Shown: one piece after another, positions 1 to 11,454 of the stretch | How positions within the stretch are numbered: position 1 is the first letter of the stretch | How the letters are laid out: every line of letters begins with the position of its first letter | From: Agapanthus africanus | Taxonomy: Eukaryota > Streptophyta > Magnoliopsida > Asparagales > Amaryllidaceae | NCBI GenBank assembly: GCA_030015575.1 | Contig: CM057350.1 | Span: forward strand, 524,202,959 to 524,266,958 | Length of the DNA: 64,000 nt | Direction: 5' to 3' | Made by a program: the position numbers and the translations under genes | The notes under the pieces: generated by a model | What the model was told of the DNA's origin: nothing | Database searches by the model: none | The model's input: only the letters and a program-made list of their open reading frames with translations

Positions 1-1139
1 GATCCGTGCAATACCGCACGTATCTGATCGGACCCTGCCATATCTCCATACGGCCTCTACAGCGTTTCGCCCGAAAGCTGAGAAACTGAAAGTGTGGTGG
101 ACTCTAAAGACTCGTCAATACTATGGCTGTGGATTTAACCACTAGCACGTCAGAGGTATAAGCCAATACATGACGGGCCACCAGCTATTGACTAAAAGGG
201 ACGTCGATGAGCGAACCCATCCTGACACCCTACTGAGCCTGTCAGTGACAATATCCGTACAGTCCGGTCCGTTCGTCTATGAGTATCGCATGGCGGGCCT
301 AGGGGGTTGGTAAAAGTCAGACCCCCAAAAGCGGTACAAGTCGTGTCGGAGCGTAGCCCAGAACGCCCTGAGATACTACTGGAATACCTACCAGTAAATC
401 TCCTGCCTCGGCCGAGGGCTTTGCGTAATGGCTCTCCTAGACACAGCGCGACCTCACCCCCAATACCGGGAGAGACGAACCCCTGCAGATCCGCTCACTG
501 CCTCCATGTGGCTCGGGACTGTACCCAACTAAAACCTGTTTGCACGACTCCTTTGAGCCGTGGTAGGGTAGTAATCAAAGCACAGTGGGAACTCACACGA
601 GACAAATGACGATCTCAGGTCGATGAACTAACCTGTACACATGTCACCTGGGAACTGCTATCTGACGTCTGGTATAAGACCAACTAGCAGGTTCCCGGCG
701 AGTCCTGTCCGGTGTACTCATAACCCAATGAGCACCTGTATACATCTTAGGTGAACCAACTGACACCAGTGGCTTGTGAGACCGGCCACCGCCCCTCGTC
801 GGGGTCTCGACTGTATACACTAGTCTACTAATGGAGTATCGATACCCTGTCTCGAAACTCCTACGACTAGGGACCTTTTAAGGATGTGCTTATAGACCCC
901 AGCTCCCACGTATATGATCGCCATCATACTGCTGGTCGTCAAGCAAGAATCCCAGGGGCTCTATCAACGTGCAATAGCGACATGTCAGGTCACCTAAAGC
1001 AGTACACGATGATAAAGGTAAACCAGATAGCATACTATCATCTCGAGTAAGACTGTCCTCCTGGGATAGGTCCTCCCTCAATCATTGCAATCACGTGCCT
1101 GTGATCCAATAATTGACTCTGAGGGCACTATCTCCAACA
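1..1139 (-). mobile_element. Copia LTR fragment (A family), minus orientation, runs off window
   Basis: Read on the minus strand this begins TGTTGGAGATAGTGCCC at position 1139, the same start as the Copia-A 3' LTR at 8936. It carries the A-specific stretch around 780-810 also found near 9265-9300. It is the first part of an A-family LTR; the rest lies left of the window. The plus-strand LTR beginning at 1140 is entered about 295 bases in, so this element appears inserted into that LTR. The short open frames here are not genes. Confidence in the family is high; whether it is a solo LTR or the edge of a full element cannot be seen. Confidence 0.8.
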
Positions 1140-2939
1140 ACTAGCGTATACGCTTCTCATCCCAGCACGGGAGGTGGTCTGTCCCACAGCCATCAGTACG
1201 TCGTACTGGAGATAGTATGCGGGTGCTCGTTAGGTTACGAGTACACTGGACAGGACTCGTAGGGAACTGATGGATGGTATTATACCTATCATCAGTTATC
1301 AGTTCCAAGGTGACATGAGTACAGCTTAGTCCGCTGACTTGACACTGTCACTTCACCTCGAGTGTGTTCCCACTGTAGTTAGATTACTACCCTACCACGG
1401 CTCAAAGGAGTCGTGCAAACAGGTAGTAGTTGGGTGCAGTCCCGAAGCACTTGGAGGCAGTGACGGTTAGACAGGATTCATCTCTCCCGGTATTGGGGGT
1501 TGACATCGCGCTGTGTCTAGGAGAGCCATTACACGAGTAGTCCCTGGCCAGGGCAAGCGAGATATACTGGTAGGTTTCCAGTGTTATCTCAGGGTGTTTT
1601 GGGCTACACTCCGACACGACTTGTACAGCTATTAGGGGACTGACGTTCGCCACCCCCTAGGCCCGCCATGCGATGTATCAGACGAACAGACCGGACTGTA
1701 TGGAGATTGTCACATACAGGCTCAGTAGGAGTTCGGATGGGTTTACCTCATCGGCCTTCTTATCGACATCTACCTGGGGACCGTTACATACAGCTAGTGC
1801 CGCTTGCGGTCTGTGGTTAAACCCACTGCCAGCGTAGTGTCGAGTCTTTAGAATCCCACACAAAGAGTTTCCCTGCATTGAGCGAAACGTGTAGAGGCCG
1901 TATGGTTTTACGGTAGGGCTGCGATCACTTGCGTACACTTGTGTGCGTATGTTGTTCGGGCAGGCAATACTAGTGGGCTTTGGTTTAAGCCGGATTCTAG
2001 TATTGCACAGATGGATTTGTTTTGTCTTCTGTGCATTCGTATTCTACAGAATGCGGATGCGGGTGTGTATGCATTGATTTGCGAAGTGGAGAAGGAGGAG
2101 GTGCCTCATTAGGGTTTTGACAGTTGGTTCGGTCAAAACCATTATGAGCCGGGGACATTGTTTACTAATCCTATTAGTGATAATTATATGATGGCTAATT
2201 GCATTGACCATTTGACCACCATGACCTCTCTTGACTTTGTTGACCGGTTGACCGGGGTTGACCATTGACCTTCATGAGAGATCTACACTCTTCTTTTGAT
2301 TTTCTTTTTCTTTTGATTATGAAAATGGTCATTTCAATGTAGCCATCAACTTTATCTTGATGGGATTAGTAATGATAATGTTTTTGCATTATTGAACCAT
2401 GGTTGTGTTTTTCTCTTGGTTAAGCTTTTCATTTGTTGATTCTCATTCTCTCTCATGGAAAAGAAGTGAGAAACATTTCCATGGTTGCTCCTCCTTCTTC
2501 CTCCTCTTGATTCTTCCTTTGATCTCATGTGTTGAGAGAAAATGGATTCCACTTGACAAACACATCCATACATCTCCTCTACACATCCTAGGGCTTCTAG
2601 ATTAGTGATCTCGTTGCCCTAGTTGCCTCGGCTCGAGGTGGAGCTCGGTGTACATCTCTCGGGTGGATCGTCTTCGACTCAAGAAGGCCGCGGAGGTGCC
2701 CAAGGTCCGGATCGTCACTTGGAGTTTGGATGGACGAGCGGGACAGCAGAATGAAGACCCGAAGGACCGGTTTCATGAGGTATACTTTCTACAGCATAGT
2801 AGTTATAGCCTCTAGTTGTTAACTAGTTTCTAGTTTAACAAAGATCCGTTCTTTAAGTCCATGTTGCCTTGCGCCAAATCATTGTTTTTCGTCGTTTCCG
2901 CCTCCCCGTAAGAACCGGGAAGAGCAACGTGGACTTACA
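1140..2939 (+). mobile_element. Copia LTR-D, start missing, C-related family
   Basis: This plus-strand LTR matches the reverse complement of the Copia-C LTR from about LTR base 295 to the end: the block from CGCTTCTCATCCCAG, the CCTACCACGGCTCAAAGGAG block near 1390, the GGCTTTGGTTTAAGCC core near 1976-1991, and the GGTGGATCGTCTTCGACTC block near 2662. It ends GTGGACTTACA at 2939. The next bases (ATGATAAGCTT) continue the Copia-A LTR sequence seen intact at 10469, so LTR-D was inserted into the Copia-A 5' LTR. The left flank is outside the window, so the target duplication (expected ATGAT) cannot be checked. It may be solo or the 3' LTR of a longer element. Confidence 0.75.
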
Positions 2940-3514
2940 ATGATAAGCTTCATGTTTATTGTCACCCTCCTTCTTTGCTCCTACCCTCACCTCCCTTGCT
3001 CCATATATATTGGCCGGCCCCTCCCCTTGAGAAGTTGATTGATTTTGATTAAAAAGACTATGGTTTTGAGTGTATGGAAATTTGATAACTCATTTCTCAA
3101 TCCATTTCATTTCGAGTGGCAACTTCATTAACCGTTCATCCACGGCTTTGGACGAAGTGAGACAAAGTATTCTACTCATTCTCTACATCAATCTTGGTCG
3201 TCTCTTTTAGCAAACTTGACGACCGAGTTGCCTCGAGTCAGAGGCGGGAGCCCGTTTAAAGAACCGTTGACGTGGTGCCACCTTGACGAGCAGATCGGAG
3301 ATCGACGAGATCGGAGCAGCCGCAACAAAGCGTGGGATGATGGTTAAAGAATGAAGGACTCGGATCGTTCGGTATAACCTTTCTACCCTCTTTACAGTTT
3401 GTTAGTTTAGCAATAATGGCAGATCCGGGTTAAAGTATACGATAGCGCCAGTTAAAAAGTTTTGTTCCGCATTTGGTGTCTGTTAGACGGCCGGGCCGCT
3501 ACCGTAGACTTACA
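2940..3514 (+). repeat. Copia-A 5' LTR, 3' portion
   Basis: These 575 bases pair one to one with 10469-11043. They contain a TATA-like CATATATATTGG near 3002-3013 and end CTTACA directly before the primer-binding site. The upstream part of this LTR is displaced by LTR-D and the A-family LTR at the window edge. Confidence 0.9.
3003..3011 (+). promoter_or_regulatory. Candidate TATA box of Copia-A LTR
   Basis: ATATATATT sits in a GC-rich surround (CTTGCTCC before, GGCCGGCCCC after) about 505 bases before the LTR end. The same motif is kept in the 3' LTR at about 10532-10540. Transcription would start about 30 bases downstream, leaving an R-U5 of roughly 480 bases. No independent support is visible. 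Confidence 0.45.
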
Positions 3515-3515
3515 G

Positions 3516-3527
3516 TGGTATCAGAGC
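3516..3527 (+). promoter_or_regulatory. Copia-A primer-binding site (tRNA-iMet type)
   Basis: TGGTATCAGAGC lies one base after the LTR end. It is the usual plant Copia primer-binding site, complementary to the 3' end of initiator tRNA-Met. Confidence 0.95.
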
Positions 3528-3724
3528 CTCACCATTTTGCTTTGCTAACTTGTGCTAACACGTTTAAAATATCGATCGAACGGATTTTCGAAAAGCGCAA
3601 ATTCCATGTTCTGAGTTTCAGTCGATTTTAAAAGGGTTCTAAAAATAATTTTACACATCACAGAAAATTCAGCAGGCTTTTCTAAGCACGTGGTACAAAT
3701 TTGGGCACGTGACCCTACAAGACC

Positions 3725-3771
3725 GCCGCGGAATCGCGGTCAAACCTAGGGTTTGACCGCGCATCCGCGGC
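3725..3771 (+). other. Long hairpin in Copia-A leader
   Basis: Arms CGCGGTCAAACC (3735-3746) and GGTTTGACCGCG (3750-3761) are perfect complements around a TAG loop. An outer stem (GCCGCGGAAT against ATCCGCGGC) extends it with a one-base bulge. Copia-C has a comparable long stem at a similar distance from its primer-binding site but of different sequence. Confidence 0.8.
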
Positions 3772-5818
3772 CATTCTGTGTGATCATTGTTCCAAATTTG
3801 CACAGTGGCTTCTTTTATGGAAATTGTGGTTTTTGGTATATATCTTTTGGGCCCAGATTTTGTTACTGTACAACAGATGTACGTGGCGCCCACTTCGTGA
3901 TATTTAGTCGATCGAAATTTAAACGTGTTAGTTTACAGTACTTACATTATATCTCGACCGTGAATGTCATTTGATCGGTAAACCGCGTCTGATTGCAATA
4001 GTTCTTTTAGAAGGGTTTGCGAACGTGACATTCGCGTTGTTGTTCTGTATTGTGCTGTGATGTTGCGGATTTGTCGTGGTGGATAGCAGTGTGCAATGGT
4101 AGTGCAGTTTGAATTTATTTGTACATTTGATATTGCGGGGCGAGCGTCCAACATATGGACTGCCGTCACTGCCTGTTGTATAATATTCTTTTGGGGCACG
4201 ACCGGGTTGAGGTCGATATACCCGTTGTACATATTTTTCATTTCTGTACTAGGTTTACCCCGTGACGGGGTGTACGGATAGCCGGGTTCTAGAGGGCAAC
4301 GGGTCCGCATATCATGGATTTGAGAGGTAGAGGGGCCTCATTCTAAAATTGGCAGACTATTCGCCGCACTCGTAGGGGGTACAGGTTGACCCAAGGAGGG
4401 GTGCTCAAACTACCGGATTCCGTGAAGTGCAGGGTGGTCCATTCACTTATGCTGTAGGGGGCTGCCTCGCTTCAGGTTTTGGCGGGTAACTTGCCGCACC
4501 CGTAGGGGTCTACGTTTCATTGCACAGGCTATCCACACGACCAGGGGAACGTCGGGTTTCAGCAGCGGCTCTGTGAAACCCGGGGATCCCAGATTATCTG
4601 TATTGTTCTGTGATGCTTATTACTTTTCTGTAATGTTGCATATTATCACGCTTGGAGCGATTATTGTATATTGGTATATATACTAGTAGATGTTGTATAT
4701 GTTTTACACCCGCACTAGTCCAGTCCCCGCTCTGTCGTTAGTTAAGTAACCTAACGGGTGATGACGGGACCCAGTGACGAATGCGGATGGCATATACGTA
4801 CATTTTATTTTCGTTCTTTTCTGGTGTGATTAACTGATGGGACTGCGTTGATTCTGATCAATGAAAAGGAAAACAAACCTATTTGGCAGTTGTTGGAACA
4901 ATTTAGAAAGTGTTATTACAAAGACGTTTCCTTTTGTTTTGCATAGCGGTATTCGGTGTGAATATCCTGCACCTCATTCGACAAGGAAAGAGCCGATATC
5001 CCTTCACCGGGAATGACCCCTTGGGCAGAAGTTTGTATCAGGGTAATAACTTCACTATAGTCGATTATAAGTTGCTTTGCATCGCGGTATTCGGTTGGAA
5101 TATCCTGCACTTCATTCCACAAGGAAAGAGCCGAGGTCCCTTCACCGGGAATGACCTCTTTAGCAAAGGTTTTCGCCACTGTATTTTTTATTTTAAAAAA
5201 GCTATCAGGTTCCTTCAGCGATATCAAGTTCACTACGTTAAAGGTTTTTCGCCAAAAACCAGCCACAGCCCTCCGTCATTTCTTTTGGGTATTCAGTAGT
5301 ATTCAACCTATGCATTTTAGCCAAAGTTAAGGCATAGTGTTTGGTAGCTGCTGGGTATTCATTTGTTGCATAGATAGATGAGTTGGTTTGGGACAGTCGT
5401 TCTGCCGATTGGCCAAAGTCAGGGGCATGTGCGGGTGGGTTCAAATTGACAAGATAGTGACGGGTAGAACTTGGCATGTGACTTATAACATTTTGACCAA
5501 AACCAAGGTCATAAGAGAATGGGGCAAAAATCTTATCGGGAGTTTCTAAAGAAACTGAAACTTTCCAAGTATGCGCATACCTTCTGGAGTGTGATAACGT
5601 GAGTGGATTCCGTCACGTTATCATGCGATGAGAGTTGGATCCCGATTCCCACTGATGAGTTGGTTTACTCTTCGGGTGATCCCGATTGATTCTTCTTTCA
5701 GGTTTGGAGGAGAATTTGACAGTACAGTGAGAGGTTTCCGGATTAGATAAAGTGATAACCATTCTGATCATGGTTAGAGTGCACGCAGAGTGTTTCTTTT
5801 CTCTCTCTCTTTTGGCAG

Positions 5819-8800
5819 CGACCTTTGACCGACCCTAGACTATGACTCAGTGACCAAGTTGACCGAACCTTCTTAAAACACTGGCTTTTGGATTGTCTGA
5901 GTTGCATAAGTCATTGCCACTCTTTCTTTTACCCTTTGCATTTCTCAAAACACCCCGTATTACTACGGACATCCACTTCCATTGGATAGATCCATCGTAT
6001 GGTTATATACGAACTCGGAGGGATTTCTTCGAGGATGGATCAAGGTTCAGGAGAAAAAGAATTGGTTTATTCAGTTGTCTTTTATTATCACCTTCTCTCA
6101 GGTTGCGAGGGCTCCTTAGTTTAGGATAGTCCACCTATTACGCTTATTGGATAGTTTTCTTCCAAACCATAGGCAGGTGCCGAAAGGTAGGGAATGAAGA
6201 AAACCAATTAGCCTAAGTAGGGTGTACAGAAGGAAATAACTAAAGACAAAATAAAGGGATTAGAAAGAGGGCAAAGTAAATTGCGACTGTTATCATTCAC
6301 GACCAAACCGCGTACTTCATCGCCACTCCTATTTCACCTTTGCAAGAATAAGGTATTATTCAGTTTTCTTTTATCATCACCTTCTCTCAAGATGTGAGTA
6401 CTCCTAGGTTGAGGAGGGTACACCTATTATGCTTACTAGATAGTCTTCTTCCAAACCATAGGCTGGTGCAGAGCGGTAGGGAAGGAAGAAAACCATTTAG
6501 CCTAACGATGGTGTACAGAAGGTAATGACTAAAGACAAATAAAGGGATTTGGAGAGATGGGAAAGAAATATACGGTTAAAGTCATGAATTGGATTATGGA
6601 AGAGGCATTACTAGGAATACCAGGATACCCCTACGAAACATTTTAATGTTTCAGTGCATTGTTAAAGAAAAACTGTTTTCCCGATTAGATACTTACTCCA
6701 AGGGTATGTATTTACCAGGTTTCATTCTCATATCTGTATGGTTTTACAGATGATGAGTGGGAGTAAGTTATTAGGAATAAGGTGATTATCCTCATTATAT
6801 CGGAATTCGTTGTAATTGGTGATATTTGAGGAAATCTCCAGGGTACAGTTTTCAACTTACGACGCACAAGTTTTTGAGTTATTCAACTCAGCGGACTTAT
6901 ACAGAGTATTGTATGTTGTCCAGTGTCCATCAGGACAAAGGGGTAGGTCCTCGTACTATGTTCTGTTTACTTATGACTTCTCTAATTTTTAGACAAGTGT
7001 TTCGTACAAATAAAATGTCTAAGTTTTGAGAAGTTGTGGGTATAAGAATAAAGTAGAGAGCCAGGTGTCACAAGTATCGGGATTCTTCAAAGAGATCGAA
7101 GATGTAGATTCTTATGATTGGTATTCAGATGATAGTAATGGTTTTAAGAAACTTGTTTCTCTTTCAGGTTACTCATAATTGGATGGATTCCTAAGTTGAG
7201 TAATGCTGATTAGCCTCTTTCCATTAAGTTTATATACACTGGAGACAGCTGCATGATTTGAATCTGGTTCCAATTAAATAAGTGCCAAAGTTTCTATATT
7301 GGATATAGAATGGTTCGTATCTTAACGATGTTAAGGTACGGGGAGTTGTCCAGCTTATGCTTAAAACCAGACTCTGGATAACTCAGGGCGCGTTTCTGTA
7401 ATGCCTGTTTGTGGGTTGACCCTGGCTATGACGAGGGTTGATTTTCTACCATTTGGAAGATCAATAGTAATATTGTTCTTGACTCGCCACAGCTTTAGTA
7501 AAATGGATTTTTTTTTCAGAAAACAGTAGTGGGAATATGGTAGAACTGGAAGTGATTCCAGAACCACAAACGATTACGGAAAATTTAATAGGACCTAAAG
7601 ATTCAATCAGGTTTGACATTCCATTAGCCACTCCGTAGACATGATGGGTAACCTCAGACACCCGAGAGGTACTCCGGTAGCCTCAAGGACGGTGACAGGG
7701 AGGTTCTTGTTTACCCAGACTTGACACTACTGTTGTTCCAGACTGTGGGACCTGGTAGGAGGTTAAGTATAGCGTCGTTCTAAAACTAGCTTTAGAAGTG
7801 CACGTATATATTATTCTGCCAGAGGGTTGTCGTAGTCAGTGGGAGCAGCGGAAGTTTAGTGGGAAAGTAGCTTATGTCTATTTATAGACTAGAGCAGATA
7901 TAGCGGAGATAAATCATCTATTTTTAATGTGACAGTCATGGGTTTGACTTCATCAGAATAGGGGATGGATCTGTTAAGAAGGTAGTAGGGTGTGATGTCA
8001 TGGTATCTGGATGACATACACAGAGTAGGAAGTAAAATTCCTACACTACGATCGGTTGTACTGTGGTTGTCACACAGTTGTTTCTCCAGACAGGATATGG
8101 ATATAATTTCTGACATTCTGGTTTCTGGATCTATGGTTTTAGATCTAGATTTGGGTAGTTTCCCAATGTGGGTACTTTAACAGTATTCAAATGGTTTTTA
8201 GAATAGATGACTCCTGGCATGGTGGTGTACCTACAGGTAATGGAGTCACCCTCTCTAAAGGTGTCTTACAGACTAAAGGGGAGAGGGATGTGCATGATTG
8301 GTAGATCACTTGTTTAGGCAATTGAGTCAATCGTGAGATGTCAAGCACCACACCAGATGTTGTTTTTGCACTAGATGCGATAAACTTGTATTAATCCAAT
8401 CCTGGAGAAACATAAGGAAGCGGTTTTAGAACTTAAGTGTATGTTCTACGGATTTGATGACGGCAGCCTCCTTCGGGAGACGGTTATCATTCCAGGCTTC
8501 AAAGGTGACATGGTTGACAGAGTGATTGTCAGAGTTATAGTTTTCCCTCTGACGAGGGACAGAATTATGGACAGATGGTCCAAGAGGATACTGTGGGAGG
8601 CATGGTGCCGGATACTGATTAGGTTCAGTGATCGATACAGTCTAAGAAGTTTGGATTTGGAGTTCATTTATGAAGTAGGTCCCATCAGATATCCAGACAT
8701 ATTCTAAGACATGTATTACTCAATTCGGGAGATGGCTTTCTCCGCGAACTTGAGATTAAGAGAGACATAGAAAGAAACATCAGGGCGGATCCATTCACTA

Positions 8801-8890
8801 AGGCTATTTCTCGAACACAATAGTTTTACAAACGGGCTTTGTGAAACTGATTAGTAGAGGAGTTGGATGTTCGGTTTCACACGGGCTGTG
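5819..8890 (+). pseudogene. Decayed Copia polyprotein region of Copia-A
   Basis: This stretch occupies the place of gag-pol but is broken many times over. Faint matches to the Copia-C protein occur in the right order: an integrase C-terminal region near 7340, the acidic segment after integrase near 7545, and the RNase H end (ADPFTKA-like) near 8785, just before the polypurine tract. Gag, protease and the RT active site are not recognisable by eye. It also contains a tandem duplication at 6068-6575. I treat it as a fossil without a working product. Confidence 0.6.
6068..6575 (+). repeat. Tandem duplication, period about 290 bp
   Basis: A segment starting TTCAGTTxTCTTTTAT and running through CTTCCAAACCATAGGC and GGTGTACAGAAGG is present twice, from about 6068 and from about 6358. 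The copies differ at many positions, so the duplication is not recent. The second copy is shorter than the first. Confidence 0.75.
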
Positions 8891-8924
8891 AGTAGTCGAC
8901 ATCACAATAATTAGCCTTAATTGC

Positions 8925-8935
8925 AAGTGGGAGAT
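8925..8935 (+). promoter_or_regulatory. Copia-A polypurine tract
   Basis: AAGTGGGAGAT lies directly before the 3' LTR start TGTTGGAG. This is the standard plus-strand primer position of plant Copia elements, and the same motif precedes the Copia-C 3' LTR. Confidence 0.9.
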
Positions 8936-11043
8936 TGTTGGAGATAGTGCCCTTAGAGTCAATTATTGGATCGCAGGTACGTGATTGCAATGATTGCGAA
9001 GAACCTATACCGGTCGGACAGTCTTACTCGAGATGATAGTATGCTATCTGGTTTGCCTTTATCAGTCGTGTACAGGTTCAGGTGACTGATCTCTGTTACA
9101 CTTTGATAGAGCCCTTAGGATCTTGCTTGACTACCAACAGTATGAGGGCGATCATATACGTGAGAGTTAAGTAGTCCATAAGCACATCCTTAATAGTGGT
9201 CCCTAGTCGTGGGAGTTTCGAGACAGGGCATCGATACTCCGGAGTAGACTAGTGTATACAGTCGAGACCCCGACGAGGGGCGGTGGCCGGTCTCATAAGC
9301 CACTAGTGTCAGTTGGATCACCTAAGATGTATACAGGTGCTCATTGGGTTATGAGTACACCGGACAGGACTCGCCGGGAACCTGCTAGTTGGTATTATAC
9401 ATATCGTCAGATAGCAGTTCCCTGGTGACATGTGTACAGGTTAGTTCATCGACCTGAGGTCGTCATTTGTCTCGTGTGAGTTCCCACTGTGCTTTGATTT
9501 CTACCCTACCACGGCTCAAAGGAGTCGTGCAAATAGGTAGTTTTTGGGTACAGTCCCAAGCCACATGGAGGCACGTGAGCGGATCGGCAGGGGATTCGTC
9601 TCTCCCGGTATTGGGGGTGAGATCGCGCTGTGTCTAGGAGAGCCATTACACAAAGCCCATGGCCGTGGCAGGAGATTTACTGGTAGGTACTCCAGTAGTA
9701 TCTCAGGGTGTTTTTAGGCTACACTCCGACACGACTTATACTGCTATTGGGGGTCTGACGTTAGCAGCCCCCTAGGCAGATATGCGGTTCTCATAGACGA
9801 ACGGACCGGAATGTATATACATTGTCACTGTTAGGCTCAGTAAGATTTCCGGATGAGTTCGCTCATCGGCCTCCCTTGAGGTCAGTACATGGGTAGCCGT
9901 TACGCACAGCTAGTGCCGCTGACGGCTTGTGGTTAAACCCACTGCCAGGGTACTGGCGAGTCATTAGAGTCCCCCACAGACAGTTTCCCAAGTTCGGGCG
10001 AAACGTTGTAGAGGCCGTATGGTTTTATGGCAGGGTTCGGAAAATGCATGTGCATTTACGCACGTGTCATATTTCGGGCAGATAATACTGGTGGGCTTTG
10101 GTTTAAGCCGGATCCGAGTATTATATTGAGTAGATATAATATCTTTGTCTCTGTTGCATTTGTATTCGGTCGTAATACAAATGCGGGTATTTTTATACAG
10201 TTACGGGGTTATCCTGAAATTCGTTTCAGGATCGCTTTTGGAAGTTACCAGTTTCCAGTTTCCAGTTTTCTATCGCCCGTCTTTTAACATTCGGTTAAAG
10301 ACGGATTTATCTTTTCTTGGATGAGGGTGAGTCATGCTTCTAGAAGGTTCTAGAAGTGGTGATAAGGCTTATGACTCATATGTTGCATTAATGATTTTTG
10401 TGACAAGGTTAAGTGATTCATTAGTTTCATTTAATGTGTTCATACTTGGTGTATCATGACTCATGGTTATGATAAGCTTCATGTTTATTGTCACCCTCCT
10501 TCTTTGCTCCTACCCTCACCTCCCTTGCTCCATATATATTGGCCGGCCCCTCCCCTTGAGAAGTTGATTGATTTTGATTAAAAAGACTATGGTTTTGAGT
10601 GTATGGAATTTTGATAACTCATTTCTCAATCCATTTCATTTCGAGCGGCAACTTCATTAACCGTTCGTCCACGGCTTTGGACGAAGTGAGACAGAGTATT
10701 CTACTCATTCTCTACATCAATCTTGGTCGTCTCTTTTAGCAAACTTGACGACCGAGTTGCCTCGAGTCAGAGGCGGGAGCCCGTTTAAAGAACCGTTGAC
10801 GTGGTGCCACCTTGACGAGCAGATCGGAGATCGACGAGATCGGAGCAGCTGCAACAAAGCGTGGGATGATGGTTAAAGAATGAAGGACTCGGATCGTTTG
10901 GTATAACCTTTCTACCCTCTTCACAGTTTGTTAGTTTAGCAATAATGGCAGATCCGGGTTAAAGTATACGATAACGCCAGTTAAAAAGTTTTGTTCCGCA
11001 TTTGGTTTCTGTTAGACGGCCGGGGTGCTACCGTAGACTTATA
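8936..11043 (+). repeat. Copia-A 3' LTR, complete
   Basis: Starts TGTTGGAGATAGTGCCC after the polypurine tract and ends ACTTATA, the counterpart of ACTTACA in the 5' copy; length 2108. It carries the shared Copia LTR blocks (CCTACCACGGCTCAAAGGAG near 9510), the GGCTTTGGTTTAAGCC core inside a stem with arms ATAATACT and AGTATTAT (10082-10124), a second stem with arms GCATTTGTATT and AATACAAATGC near 10158-10187, and a TATA-like motif near 10533. Copia-B LTR sequence resumes right after it. Confidence 0.9.
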
Positions 11044-11441
11044 CATCATCCTCTACTAGATTAGCAATTTAGTTTAGGATGTTAGCTTCACTAATCCCAC
11101 ATTAGTGAAGAGGGTATCTTGGGTTAGTGTCTCCTCGACGTAGATCATCTTCGGCCTCGAAGACTTCAAGCAAGTATGCATCATTCGCCTTGTGGAGCCT
11201 CTCAAGTGTCCGGGAGTTCATTCATTGCAGCGAAGGGACCACTACAAGGAGCTATAGAAGTGAAGGACCGGACTACAAAGGTTGTAGTCCCTACTCATTT
11301 AGATGTAAAGTCGTTTACACTTTGTATTGTCTAAATCTTTAGTTAAGATTCTATGGTTATGATTGTTTTGTACGGCAAATTTTTGAAAATGGCATGGACG
11401 ATACCTCCCGAAATCTTGTTGTCATGCCAAGAAATCCTACA
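11044..11441 (+). repeat. Copia-B 5' LTR, 3' end only
   Basis: Matches 54659-55053 throughout (CATCATCCTCTACTAG at the start, GAAATCCTACA at the end) and is followed at once by a primer-binding site. The upstream part of this LTR is separated by the Copia-A insertion and should lie left of the window. Confidence 0.88.
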
Positions 11442-11442
11442 G

Positions 11443-11454
11443 TGGTATCAGAAC
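11443..11454 (+). promoter_or_regulatory. Copia-B primer-binding site
   Basis: TGGTATCAGAAC one base after the LTR end, a one-base variant of the TGGTATCAGAGC site in Copia-A and Copia-C. Confidence 0.9.

Larger units (their letters stand above)
3515..5818 (+). other. Copia-A untranslated leader
   Basis: About 2.3 kb of non-coding leader between the primer-binding site and the polyprotein. It holds a long hairpin (3725-3771), GACCCAAGGAGGGG and CGTAGGGGTC-type blocks near 4363-4510, a conserved block at about 4702-4812 shared with Copia-B and Copia-C, and a duplicated cassette (about 4937-5020 and 5073-5155; CTGCACxTCATTC, then CCCTTCACCGGGAATGACC). It ends in a pyrimidine-rich run and CAG (5816-5818) resembling a 3' splice site, as in the other two Copia elements. 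Reading frames inside it are not conserved. Confidence 0.7.
2940..11043 (+). mobile_element. Copia-A element (visible part), probably non-autonomous
   Basis: A Ty1/Copia element with the end of its 5' LTR (2940-3514), a primer-binding site (3516-3527), a long structured leader, a heavily decayed polyprotein region, a polypurine tract (8925-8935) and a complete 2.1-kb 3' LTR (8936-11043). It lies in the 5' LTR of Copia-B, whose sequence resumes at about 11044. The two LTRs compared over 575 bp differ at about 12 positions (about 2%), yet the coding part keeps only scattered recognisable motifs. That mismatch suggests a non-autonomous family copied with an already broken interior. The start of the 5' LTR is left of the window. 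Confidence 0.85.

Noticed and set aside
890-1081. Short open frames within the Copia LTRs at 1-2265, 24575-25658 and 32437-33487
   Set aside because: They recur only because the LTRs are homologous, differ in frame between families and cross known LTR blocks.
3516-3527. tRNA-like matches at the Copia primer-binding sites
   Set aside because: Only the 12-base complement of the tRNA 3' end is present; no tRNA gene.
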